DNA from: an uncultured delta proteobacterium
Lineage (GTDB): Bacteria > Myxococcota_A > UBA9160 > JAFDET01
Length of the DNA stretch: 34,068 bases
Direction of reading: 5' to 3'
Assembly (NCBI GenBank): GCA_947259215.1
Contig: CAMYLJ010000036.1
Span: 1 to 34,068 of the forward strand
Position 1 is the stretch's first letter, and each line of letters starts with the position of its first letter. This document shows positions 23,315 to 32,375 of the stretch, piece by piece. A program made the translations under genes and the position numbers. The notes beneath the pieces are model-generated. The model was not told where the DNA came from, did not search any database, and saw nothing but the letters and a program-made list of their open reading frames with translations.

Positions 23315-24084
23315 CAGCGGGGCGGCATGCGGACCGCGCCGTCCAGTCGGATGGTCTCCCCGTTCAGCATCGGGTTCTCGAGCACCTGGAGTGCCAGCAT
23401 GGCGTACTCGCGCGGCTCGCCCAGCCGCGGCGGGAAGGGGATGTGGGACGCCAGGGCCTGTCGCGCCGGCTCCGGCATCAGCATGAGGAGCGGGGTGGCG
23501 AACAGGCCCGGCGCGATCGTGTTGACCCGGATCCCCGCCTTGGCCAGGTCGCGCGCGATCGGGAGGGTCATTCCCACGATGCCGCCCTTGGAGGCGGAGT
23601 AGGCGGCCTGGCCGATCTGGCCTTCGAAGGCGGCGACGGAGGCGGTGTTCACGATGGCGCCGCGCTCTCCGCCGGCGTCCGGCGGGTTCCCCAGCATGCG
23701 CGCTGCGGCGAGCCGGATCACGTTGAAGGTGCCGACCAGATTGACCTCGACCGTGTGTCGGAAGAAGGAGAGATCGAAGGGCCGGCCCTCGCGGTCGACG
23801 GTGCGTGCGGCCGAGCCGATGCCCGCGCAGTTGACCACGCCCCGAATCTCACCGAAGGCTTCGACGGCGCGGTCGAGGGCCGCGGTCACCTGCTCTTCGC
23901 TGGTGACGTCCGTCTCGCAGAAGATCGCGTCGCCGCCCAGGGATGCAGCCAGCTCGGCGCCCTTCGAGTGCCCCAGGTCCAGGATCGCGGCCCGGGCGCC
24001 GCGCTCCAGCAGCACGCGGACCGTGGCCTCTCCCAGCCCCGAGGCCCCGCCCGTCACCACCGCTGCGCTGCCCTGGATCTCCAT
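23314..24084 (-). CDS. HSD10-like short-chain dehydrogenase (3-hydroxyacyl-CoA dehydrogenase type 2)
   Basis: A 256-residue SDR. It has TGGASGLG for NAD binding, NCAGIG, and the catalytic Ser-Tyr-Lys in [10 protein letters not shown] and [10 protein letters not shown]. The C-terminus [15 protein letters not shown] and [14 protein letters not shown] with [13 protein letters not shown] is strikingly like human HSD17B10, so 3-hydroxy-2-methylacyl-CoA or short-chain 3-hydroxyacyl-CoA oxidation is the likely reaction. Human HSD10 is also a subunit of mitochondrial RNase P; nothing here suggests that role. It is in a minus-strand run behind the PLP enzyme (24112-24837) with a gap of 27 bases. Confidence 0.9.
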   Translation of the reverse strand: MEIQGSAAVVTGGASGLGEATVRVLLERGARAAILDLGHSKGAELAASLGGDAIFCETDVTSEEQVTAALDRAVEAFGEIRGVVNCAGIGSAARTVDREGRPFDLSFFRHTVEVNLVGTFNVIRLAAARMLGNPPDAGGERGAIVNTASVAAFEGQIGQAAYSASKGGIVGMTLPIARDLAKAGIRVNTIAPGLFATPLLMLMPEPARQALASHIPFPPRLGEPREYAMLALQVLENPMLNGETIRLDGAVRMPPR

Positions 24085-24111
24085 CGCGTCTCTCCTCCCG
24101 CCGGCGGCGGA

Positions 24112-24837
24112 TCATAGCGGCTCGTCCGCCGAGGCCAGGGTCTCCGCCAGCCGCTGCGCCCAGGGTCCGGCGCTGCCGCTGCCGACCGGCGCTCCGTCCA
24201 GCTGCAGGACGGGGCGGGCACCCCGCACCGCGTTGAGGGCCACGATCTCCCGGGCGCCAGCCAGCGCCTCCTGGGCGACTTCCGCCTCGAGCAGCCCGAC
24301 GCCCGCTTCGAGGACGACGGCGCGCGCCAGCCCCGCCACGCCGCCGCGCGCCAGGGGAGGCGTGTGGGCGCCGGTGTCCGTGACCACCACGATGCTCGCG
24401 CGTGCCCCCTCCACAAGACGTCCCGCGGCGTCGAAGAGCAGCGCCTCGTCGGCCCCGGCCTCGTCGGCCTCGGCGCGGGCGCGCTCGACGGCCGGCTGCG
24501 CCAGGATCTTCGCGCCCGCCGCCTGGCAGGGCCCCGCGTGCAGCGTCCGTGCCCGGATCGCGCGCCAGCTCGGCGGGTCGTCGCCGAGGGGCCGCGGGTG
24601 GGCGGAGAGCTCGGGTCCGCCGCTGCCGGCTCGCGCCTCCAGCCGGAGCACGCCGTCTCCGGCGCCGAAAGCCTTGCGCGCCGACGCGATCAGGACGGCC
24701 AGGCACTCGGCCTCGTCCAGCGACCCGAGTCCCAGGCTACGGGCGTCGCGCGCGAGTCGCGCTGCGTGCCGCCGGGCGAGCCACAACCGCCCGCCGCGCA
24801 CGCGCGCGCTGGTGTAGCAGGCCGGGAGCGGCGCCAC
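24112..24837 (-). CDS. class IV aminotransferase, aminodeoxychorismate-lyase-like
   Basis: A 241-residue fold-type IV PLP enzyme, probably PabC (aminodeoxychorismate to p-aminobenzoate, for folate) or a branched-chain or D-amino-acid aminotransferase relative. The PLP Lys lies in QAAGAKILAQP. GADEALLFDAAGRLVEGARASI carries the family core, with the conserved Glu in LVEG. The protein is shorter than usual (about 270-300 residues), and the N-terminus (CYTSARVRGGRLWLARRHAA) begins close to the substrate-binding region. GTG 24837 is only 6 bases from the citrate synthase stop. Confidence 0.75.
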   Translation of the reverse strand: MAPLPACYTSARVRGGRLWLARRHAARLARDARSLGLGSLDEAECLAVLIASARKAFGAGDGVLRLEARAGSGGPELSAHPRPLGDDPPSWRAIRARTLHAGPCQAAGAKILAQPAVERARAEADEAGADEALLFDAAGRLVEGARASIVVVTDTGAHTPPLARGGVAGLARAVVLEAGVGLLEAEVAQEALAGAREIVALNAVRGARPVLQLDGAPVGSGSAGPWAQRLAETLASADEPL

Positions 24838-24843
24838 GCGTCG

Positions 24844-26130
<1,287 letters not shown>

Positions 26131-26277
26131 GGGGGCCTCCTTCGCTGCGAGAACGGGGATTCGTGGCGGAGGCGCCAATGTAGCATCGGCGGGGCGGCCC
26201 TGCCCCGGTGGAATCCGCCCCACCTCGGCTAGGAATCGCCGCAAACGGCGGTACCCTTGGGGAACGGGAGGTGTTCC

Positions 26278-26907
26278 ATGCAATCGTCCACGCCCGCCGC
26301 CGAGCTCTCGGCCCGTCTGCGCGAAGGGCCGGTCCGGCCGTCCGAAGTCGCGAGCCTGCTCGACGGCATGAGTCACGGAGAACGCGTCGAAGCCGTGCGC
26401 GCCCTGGGGCGCGCCGAGCAGCGCAACCTGTACCGCGCCGTCGACGGATTCGCCGAGGTGCAGCTGCCGGACCTGGTGCCCCCGGGCGTGGCGGAGCTGA
26501 CCCCGGTCCGCCACTACGGGCGCAACACGCTGCCCGCCTTCACCCTGTTCGAGAAGCGCTTCTGCCGACCGCAAGGCTCCGACGCCGCCAAGCCCGACGA
26601 GCTCTTCGGCTACAACTTCCAGCCGACGCCACTGCTCGGCTCGCTCACCGGTCCCGGCTACTTCCTGGCGGTGGAGGACCGCAATCGCGCGGAAGTGCTG
26701 ATCGACTACACCCACGTGCCCTCGCTGGAAGCCGCCTTGCCCGCCGGCTGGCCGGCCGTCCGGAGCAACGAAGCCGGGCTCTCGCGCTTCGTCTACGGCT
26801 TCATGATCGACACGCTGCGGCGCGTCTCCGAGCACGTGACCATCGGCTCGGCCGCGCGCAAGGGCAAGGACATGGGCAGCTGGTTCGTCCTCTGCCGCGA
26901 AGCCTGA
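26278..26907 (+). CDS. conserved hypothetical protein
   Basis: A 209-residue soluble protein. The N-terminal 50 residues are helical (SEVASLLDGMSHGERVEAVR), and the rest is mixed strand and helix with many aromatic residues (LFEKRFCRPQGS, LFGYNFQPTPLLGSL, GPGYFLAVEDRNRAEVLIDY). The last part, DTLRRVSEHVTIGSAARKGK with DMGSWFVLCREA, ends in a strand. It has no membrane segment. I do not recognise the family, though the regular composition and GGGAGGTG just before ATG 26278 say it is a real gene. It is 7 bases from the glycosyltransferase gene. Confidence 0.65.
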   Translation: MQSSTPAAELSARLREGPVRPSEVASLLDGMSHGERVEAVRALGRAEQRNLYRAVDGFAEVQLPDLVPPGVAELTPVRHYGRNTLPAFTLFEKRFCRPQGSDAAKPDELFGYNFQPTPLLGSLTGPGYFLAVEDRNRAEVLIDYTHVPSLEAALPAGWPAVRSNEAGLSRFVYGFMIDTLRRVSEHVTIGSAARKGKDMGSWFVLCREA

Positions 26908-26914
26908 CGCGCTC

Positions 26915-27637
26915 ATGACGGATTCCGAGCGCACACCCTGGCTGTCCGTCGTCGTCCCCGCCTTCGACGAGGAGGAGAACCTCCCGACCCTTCACCGGGA
27001 GATCTCGGCCGCCCTGGACAAGGTGGCCAAGCCCGCCGAGATCGTGTTTGTCGATGATGGCAGCCGCGACGGCAGCCTGCGCGTGATGCACGAGCTGGCG
27101 GCCGAAGATCCCCGGGTGCGGGTCGTGGCCTTGGACGGCAACCACGGCCAGAGCGCGGCCCTGGAGGCGGGCTTCCGGGCCCTGCGCGGCGAAGTCGTGG
27201 CCACCCTGGACGCGGACCTCCAGAACGACCCCGCCGACATTCCGCGCCTGCTCGCGCACCTCGACCGCGCCGACGTGGTAAACGGCGTGCGCGCCGAACG
27301 CCGCGACACGCGGGTGCGCAAGCTGTCGTCCCGGATCGGCAACGGCTTCCGGAACTGGGCCACGGGCGAGTCGGTCAGCGACGTCGGGTGCTCGCTGCGG
27401 GTGATGCGCGCCGCGCCGCTGCGGCGGGTGAAGCTCTTCCGGGGCATGCACCGCTTCCTGCCCACCCTTCTGCGCATGGAGGGGGCCACGGTGATGGAGG
27501 TGCCCGTGAGCCATCGGCCGCGGATTCACGGGCAGTCCAAATACGGGATCGGGAACCGGCTCTTCACCGGCCTGCGCGACGTCTTCGCGGTGCGCTGGAT
27601 GCAGAGCCGCGCGCTCCGCTACCGGCTCAAGGACTGA
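26915..27637 (+). CDS. family 2 glycosyltransferase (DPM1-like)
   Basis: A 240-residue GT-A transferase. SVVVPAFDEEENLPTL opens the fold, VDDGSRDGS (47-54) binds the nucleotide and TLDADLQNDP (98-106) is the DxD metal site. It probably moves a sugar from a nucleotide or to a polyprenyl phosphate carrier at the membrane, like dolichol-phosphate mannosyltransferase or GtrB. It lacks the C-terminal membrane helices of GtrB, so it stays cytoplasmic or peripheral. The stop overlaps the 3' end of the convergent subtilase gene by 19 bases. Confidence 0.88.
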   Translation: MTDSERTPWLSVVVPAFDEEENLPTLHREISAALDKVAKPAEIVFVDDGSRDGSLRVMHELAAEDPRVRVVALDGNHGQSAALEAGFRALRGEVVATLDADLQNDPADIPRLLAHLDRADVVNGVRAERRDTRVRKLSSRIGNGFRNWATGESVSDVGCSLRVMRAAPLRRVKLFRGMHRFLPTLLRMEGATVMEVPVSHRPRIHGQSKYGIGNRLFTGLRDVFAVRWMQSRALRYRLKD

Positions 27638-29418
27638 CGCCTCCGGCGCGAGAGCCGCCAGCCGAGCAGCGCCAGCAGCGGCGCCAGCTCGGCCCCGAGC
27701 CCGCAGCTGGAGGGGGGCCACTCGCTGTTGCGCTGGGGTGCCCCGACGCACTGGGGGTCGGGGTCTGCGACGCCGTTGCCGTCGGGGTCACTCACGCCGG
27801 CTGGGCAGCTGCCTCCGGCGCACAGGCCGTGGATGGACTCGCCGCCGTCGAAGTCGACCCGGCCGTCGTTGTCGTTGTTGAGGCCGTCCTGGCACTTCGG
27901 ATCCTCCCGGACCCCGTAGGCGCTGACGCAGCCGGGGTCGTCCGGGAAGTCCGCCCAGCCGTCGAGGTCTTCGTCGATCCCGTTGTCGCACACCGGGCTT
28001 CCGCGCTCGGACGCGTCGTTGGCCGAGTCGCAGCCCGGGTCGACGCCGAAGTCGGTCAGCCCGTCGCCGTCGTCGTCGACGCCGTTGCCGCATACTGGCA
28101 GCATGTCGAGCGCGGCGGAATGGATGCGGATGCTGACGGTGCTGTGGCCCGGAACGTCCGCGCCGGTCGCCTGAAGGGCAGCCAGCACCTCGTCGACCGT
28201 CGCGTCGCTGACGGCATGTCGCAGGATGGCCCACGCCGCCGCCACGTGGGGCGTCGACATGGAGGTGCCGCTTTTCGCGAAGTAGCCGGTGGTCTGGTAC
28301 CGCGGCGCCGTCACCGTAACGCCGGGCGCCCAGAGAGAGAGGAACGAAGCCGAGTTGGACCAGGTCGCCGGATTGCCGAAATCGTTCACGGCGCCGACGC
28401 TCACGGCGGACGAGATGCACGCGGGCTCGTCCACCGCATTCGAGAGGCCCGCGTTGCCCGCAGCGGCCACGGTGGCGATGTCCACCGAGCGCAGGTTGTC
28501 GATCTGGGTCTTGATGGCGGTGTTGGCGGAGTCGCAGGCCGACTGGCTGGTGTAGGCAGTGCCACCGAGACTCATGTTCACCGCGGCAATCGTGTGGGAG
28601 AGCCGGAAGGTGTCGTAGACGTGGTCGAGGGCGGCGATCTGGTCGGACTCCCAGATGCGCAGGCACGGAGCGGGGTCGGGGCTGCACTGGAATGCGCTCG
28701 TGACGAGCGAGGCCACCTGGATCGAGATCAGGTCGGCGCCGACCGCGACGCCGTCGTACTGGGGCCCGTCGCCCAGCGCGATCCCCGCCACGTGAGTGCC
28801 GTGGAAGCAGTCGGCGTGGAAGGTGCAGTGGCGCCCGGCGTAGAGGCTGAAATCGGTCTCGCCGCCGTTCGGGCAGTCGCCGCTCGGCCCGTTCGCTCCC
28901 GAGGCGAAGCAGGCCTCGTCCACCAGCTTCCCTGCGAAGTTGGGATGATTCGTGTCCACGCCGGTGTCGATCACGACGATCGTCTGGCCGCCGCCGTCGT
29001 AGCCCGCCGCCTGGGCCAGGTCGCCTTCCACGATCGGTACGGTCCCATCGAGATAAGGCCGGAAGAGACGATCCTCGCGCACGGAAACCACGCCGGGCGA
29101 ACGCCCGAGCGCCGCCAGGCCCGCCGCGTCCACCTCGACGGAGGCCCAGGGAACGGCGCGGAAGTCGCGCCGCCAGCGGTGGGTCTTGCCGGCGAGTGCG
29201 GCCGCGGCGGACGCCCGGGCGGCGGCGAACGCCTGGCGCTGTGCGGCGCGCCCGGCCGGGTTGAGGCGTCCCTCGGGCGTGAACGGGGCGGCGAGCTCCA
29301 CCAGCACGCGCACCGAGCCCTGGCTGGCGGCGCGCTCGGCCAGGCCGGGGGCGACCTGTGCCTGCGCGCTCAGCCCGCACGCGACGATCGAGATCAGCAG
29401 CACCCCGGCCAGCCGCAT
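27619..29418 (-). CDS. secreted subtilisin-like (S8) serine protease with Ca-type repeats and sorting tail
   Basis: A 599-residue exported protease. A signal peptide comes first (the IVACGLSAQAQ end could instead be a lipobox), then a propeptide/inhibitor I9-like part (about 35-120). The catalytic triad is D151 (VIDTGVDTNHPN), H207 (CFHGTHVAGI) and S386 (SGTSMSTPHVA), with oxyanion N322 (GNAG). Residues 443-529 hold three acidic Cys-containing repeats (CGNGVDDDGDG, CDNGIDEDLDG, CQDGLNNDNDG), probable calcium sites. The end, SSCGLGAELAPLLALLGW and RRRR, is a Cys plus hydrophobic plus Arg tail like MYXO-CTERM. The target may be the cell surface. Confidence 0.88.
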   Translation of the reverse strand: MRLAGVLLISIVACGLSAQAQVAPGLAERAASQGSVRVLVELAAPFTPEGRLNPAGRAAQRQAFAAARASAAAALAGKTHRWRRDFRAVPWASVEVDAAGLAALGRSPGVVSVREDRLFRPYLDGTVPIVEGDLAQAAGYDGGGQTIVVIDTGVDTNHPNFAGKLVDEACFASGANGPSGDCPNGGETDFSLYAGRHCTFHADCFHGTHVAGIALGDGPQYDGVAVGADLISIQVASLVTSAFQCSPDPAPCLRIWESDQIAALDHVYDTFRLSHTIAAVNMSLGGTAYTSQSACDSANTAIKTQIDNLRSVDIATVAAAGNAGLSNAVDEPACISSAVSVGAVNDFGNPATWSNSASFLSLWAPGVTVTAPRYQTTGYFAKSGTSMSTPHVAAAWAILRHAVSDATVDEVLAALQATGADVPGHSTVSIRIHSAALDMLPVCGNGVDDDGDGLTDFGVDPGCDSANDASERGSPVCDNGIDEDLDGWADFPDDPGCVSAYGVREDPKCQDGLNNDNDGRVDFDGGESIHGLCAGGSCPAGVSDPDGNGVADPDPQCVGAPQRNSEWPPSSCGLGAELAPLLALLGWRLSRRRRQSLSR

Positions 29419-29448
29419 CCGCTTCTCCGCCCCGCTGCCGCCGCTGAA

Positions 29449-30909
29449 TCATATCCCACCCCGGGGCAGACGCTCGGCGCGAAGGCTCGAGCGGCGCACT
29501 TTTCCGGCGTCGTCCCTCAGGGGGTCGTCCACGAACTCGAAACTGCGCGGCACCTTGTAGGCCACCAGCCGCTCCGCCACGTGTCCCCGCAGCGCCTCCT
29601 CGGAGACCGACTCGGAGAGCTCGATCACGGCGTGGACGCGGCTTCCGAGCTCGTCTTCGGGCAGCCCGATCACCGCGCACGAGCGGACGGCGGGGTGCTC
29701 CTCGAGCGCGGCCTCCACCTCGGCCGGGTACACGTTGCGGCCGCCTACCAGGATCATGTCTGCGCGGCGATCGCCCAGGTAGAGGTAGCCGTCGGCGTCG
29801 AGCCAGCCCATGTCTCCGACCGTCTCCCAGCCGTCCTCCCGGCGCTGCGGGGAGGCACCCACGTAGCGGTAGCTGGTTCCCGGTCCCGCGTCGGGCAGCA
29901 TGAAGATCTCGCCCAGGACGTGCGGCGCGCACTCGGCGCCGGTCTCGGGATCCAGGATCTTGAGCCGGCCGTGGGAGGGGCGACCCACGGAGCCCGGGTG
30001 GGCCAGCCATTCGCGGCCGCTGATGAAGGTGCCGCCGATGCGCTCGCTCGGTCCGAAGGCCTCGTGCAGCACGTCGGGTCCGAGCCACTCGATCCACGCG
30101 CGCATGAGCCAGGCGGGGCAGGGCGCGCCGCCGGTCATCACGAAGGTCAGCGAGGAGAGGTCCCGTGCGCGCCGCTCCGCCTCCGGCAGCCGCCAGATGC
30201 GCAGCATCATGGTGGGCACGAAGCACACGCGATCGACCCGGTGCGCCTCGATCAGGCGCAGGCACTCGGCCGCGTCGAAGCGCGGCATCACGACCGCGCG
30301 TGCCCCGCCGAAGAGCGCCTGCCACGCCGCGCTGAAGGGCACCGCGTGGCAGAGCGGTCCGGGCACGAGCGCGGCCCGGCTCGCGTGGAAGATTCGCGAC
30401 GGACGCTCGGGGTCGTAGACGCCCGGGTTCGCCGGCACGATCAGCTTGGGGGCGCCGCTGCTTCCTCCCGTAGCCAGGGCCCGCTCGTGCGGCGGGGTCG
30501 CATCCGGCAACGGCGCGTCGGAGACCGACGGGCCGGGCGTGTAGCCCGCCGGCAGGCACGCCCGCCCCGCGGCCGCCTCGCGCCGGAGGCCGACCACGAG
30601 CGCCGGGTCCGCCCGCGCCACGATGGCGTCGCGCTCGCTCGCCGGCAGGCGCGCGGAGACCGGATTCGGCACGGCCCCGAGCTTCCAGGCCGCCATCGTC
30701 GCGACCAGTAGCTCGAGCGAGTTCGGCAGGGCGAGCGTCACGGAATCGCCGGTCGCCACGCCGCGCTCGGCGAACACGCGGGCCAGGCGGTTGGACGCGC
30801 GCTCCAGCGCGTCGCGCGAGAGCGTCGCCTCCCCGCAGACGAAGGCCGTCGCCTCCGGGTCCTCCCCTGCCAGGCGCCGCAGCCGTTCGCCGTAGGAAAC
30901 CGGGGCCAT
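29449..30909 (-). CDS. AMP-binding acyl-CoA ligase family protein
   Basis: A 486-residue member of the ANL adenylating superfamily, probably an acyl-CoA or bile-acid-type CoA ligase. The P-loop-like motif reads LATGGSSGAPK (about 146-155) where TSGTTGxPK is usual. GPSERIGGT stands for YGxTE, and GDMGWLDADGYLYLGDRRAD is the hinge-Asp region. The catalytic Lys is in DDAGKVRRSSL near the end. The first 140 residues are reduced relative to fatty-acyl-CoA synthetases. The substrate is unknown. It shares the minus-strand run with SUI1 (gap 17 bases) and the subtilase (gap 30). Confidence 0.83.
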   Translation of the reverse strand: MAPVSYGERLRRLAGEDPEATAFVCGEATLSRDALERASNRLARVFAERGVATGDSVTLALPNSLELLVATMAAWKLGAVPNPVSARLPASERDAIVARADPALVVGLRREAAAGRACLPAGYTPGPSVSDAPLPDATPPHERALATGGSSGAPKLIVPANPGVYDPERPSRIFHASRAALVPGPLCHAVPFSAAWQALFGGARAVVMPRFDAAECLRLIEAHRVDRVCFVPTMMLRIWRLPEAERRARDLSSLTFVMTGGAPCPAWLMRAWIEWLGPDVLHEAFGPSERIGGTFISGREWLAHPGSVGRPSHGRLKILDPETGAECAPHVLGEIFMLPDAGPGTSYRYVGASPQRREDGWETVGDMGWLDADGYLYLGDRRADMILVGGRNVYPAEVEAALEEHPAVRSCAVIGLPEDELGSRVHAVIELSESVSEEALRGHVAERLVAYKVPRSFEFVDDPLRDDAGKVRRSSLRAERLPRGGI

Positions 30910-30926
30910 GGCGCCGGGCTCCCCTG

Positions 30927-31274
30927 CTAGCCGCCCGCGCGCTTCACCGTGTAGCCGCGCCCTTCGAGCTCGGCAACGACGACGTCCCGGTGGTCGCCCT
31001 GGATCTCGATCACCCCTTCCTTGGCCGAGCCGCCGCTGCCGCAGCGTCGCTTCAGCTCGCCCGCCAGGGCGCGCAGGTCGTCGCTCGCCAGGGGCAGACC
31101 GTGAATCGTGGTGACGGGCTTGCCGCGGCGTCCGGCGACCTCGCGCTTCACGCGCACGATGCCGTCGCCCCGGGTCGCCCGGGGCGGCGGCGGGGCGTCG
31201 CGGTCGACGCGCCCTCGCTCCGAGGAGTAGACCAGACGCGCATCGTCTTGCGGCGGGCGCAGTCGGCGACTCAC
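30927..31274 (-). CDS. yciH: SUI1/YciH (eIF1-like) translation initiation factor
   Basis: A 115-residue protein with a C-terminal SUI1 domain (about 35-115): VRVKREVAGRRGKPVTTIHG, then DDLRALAGELKRRCGSGGSAKEG and IEIQGDHRDVVVAELEGRGY. In E. coli YciH affects initiation fidelity and stress translation. The N-terminal 35 residues are basic and disordered (RPPQDDARLVYSSERG), and RDAPPPPRATRGDG is a spacer. GTG start at 31274. It is 54 bases from the DsbA-like gene upstream and 17 from the ligase downstream. Confidence 0.85.
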   Translation of the reverse strand: MSRRLRPPQDDARLVYSSERGRVDRDAPPPPRATRGDGIVRVKREVAGRRGKPVTTIHGLPLASDDLRALAGELKRRCGSGGSAKEGVIEIQGDHRDVVVAELEGRGYTVKRAGG

Positions 31275-31328
31275 GACCCTCCGATCCTACGCGACGGCGG
31301 CGCCGCCGACAAACCGCGGGCGCGTCCC

Positions 31329-31916
31329 TCAGGAACGCCGCTGGATCCAGCGCTGAAAGGTGGCGCGCATCGTCTGGCGGCTCTGGATGCCGCCGAACGG
31401 CCAGGCGTCGAGCATGAAGGTAGGCACGCCGGTGACTTCGTTCGCGGCCGCCAGCTGCGTGCGCCGGGTCAGGTCCTCCAGCCGGGCCCGCACGCCCTCC
31501 GGGTCGAGGGCCAGGTCGAGGTCGCGTGCCAGGCCGATCAGGGTCTCGGCGCCCCAGGGCTCCCGCTCTTCTTCGAAGGCCGCGCTCCAGATCCGCTCGC
31601 GCCAGGCCGACGCCCGCTCCCGCCCGGCCTGATCCTCCACCCAGAGCGCGGAGGCGCCGGCCAGGCGCGAGTCGGGCCAGCGACGCGGCACCCGCACCGC
31701 CAGCGAGAGCTCTTCGGCCACCCGCGCGGCGTTCCGGCGTCGGACCTCCGGGACCTCCGCGCCGCGCGGCCAGCCGGTGATCTGCGACAGGTCCACGGGC
31801 GACCAGCGCAGGGCGAGTCCGAGCTCGTGCAGGTCGTCGGCCATCTCGCCCATCAACCGGTGCGCCAGGTAGCAGAGCGTGGAGCCGAAATCGTAGTGGA
31901 CGCTCAGCTCGATCAC
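31329..31916 (-). CDS. DsbA-family thioredoxin-fold protein (HCCA-isomerase-like)
   Basis: A 195-residue protein of the DsbA/2-hydroxychromene-2-carboxylate isomerase superfamily. HYDFGSTLCYLAHRLM occupies the active-site region but has a single Cys (C15) instead of CxxC, and TGVPTFMLD holds the cis-Pro. Thus it is not a classical disulfide oxidase. It may use glutathione or act as an isomerase. Helical insertion ARVAEELSLAVRVPRRW separates the fold halves, as in that branch. There is no signal peptide. GTG 31916 overlaps the CoA-binding gene stop as GTGA. Confidence 0.78.
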   Translation of the reverse strand: MIELSVHYDFGSTLCYLAHRLMGEMADDLHELGLALRWSPVDLSQITGWPRGAEVPEVRRRNAARVAEELSLAVRVPRRWPDSRLAGASALWVEDQAGRERASAWRERIWSAAFEEEREPWGAETLIGLARDLDLALDPEGVRARLEDLTRRTQLAAANEVTGVPTFMLDAWPFGGIQSRQTMRATFQRWIQRRS

Positions 31917-32329
31917 GCGTGAAGGAGACGTCCGTGCTCCAGCATCAGACGGCGATCCTGCACCACGGCGATGCCCGCGGCCTCGAGCCGGGCCGCCGCG
32001 TCGTGCCGGATGCCGAGCTGGAGCCACACGCCGCGCGGCGGCCGCGGCAGGGCCAGGATCTCGTCGACGTGCCCCGGGACGTGGGCGGCGGCGCGAAACA
32101 CGTCGACCAGGTCGGGTATCTCGCCGAGATCGACGAGCGCCGGGACGCAGGGCTCGCCGAGGACGCGCTCGAGCCGCGGGTTCACCGGCAGGATGCGGCG
32201 GCCCCGCGCCTGCATGTACGCGGGCACCCGGTAGGCGTCGTCGCCCGGGCCGGCCTTGATGCCCAGCACGGCGATCACACGGCTCGCGACCAGCAGCGAG
32301 CGCAGCGCGTCGTCGGATTCCAGCGGCAT
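31913..32329 (-). CDS. CoA-binding protein (YccU-like Rossmann domain)
   Basis: A 138-residue single Rossmann domain of the CoA-binding/succinyl-CoA-synthetase-like superfamily. SRVIAVLGIKAGPGDDAYRV carries the nucleotide loop, and RILPVNPRLERVLGEPCVPAL and PPRGVWLQLGIRHDAAARLEA complete the fold. The family has no clear enzymatic role and may act as a CoA-based sensor or regulator. It is the first gene of the minus-strand run (to about 27619) and starts 46 bases from the divergent M16 peptidase gene. Confidence 0.85.
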   Translation of the reverse strand: MPLESDDALRSLLVASRVIAVLGIKAGPGDDAYRVPAYMQARGRRILPVNPRLERVLGEPCVPALVDLGEIPDLVDVFRAAAHVPGHVDEILALPRPPRGVWLQLGIRHDAAARLEAAGIAVVQDRRLMLEHGRLLHA

Positions 32330-32375
32330 CGCGCCTCCTCGACACCCGGGGGCGGGCCCGATAGGTTACTGCGCC

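Noticed and set aside
27388-30711. An 1107-codon plus-strand frame over the subtilase and ligase
   Set aside because: Both genes on the minus strand have complete catalytic motifs; the antisense translation has none.
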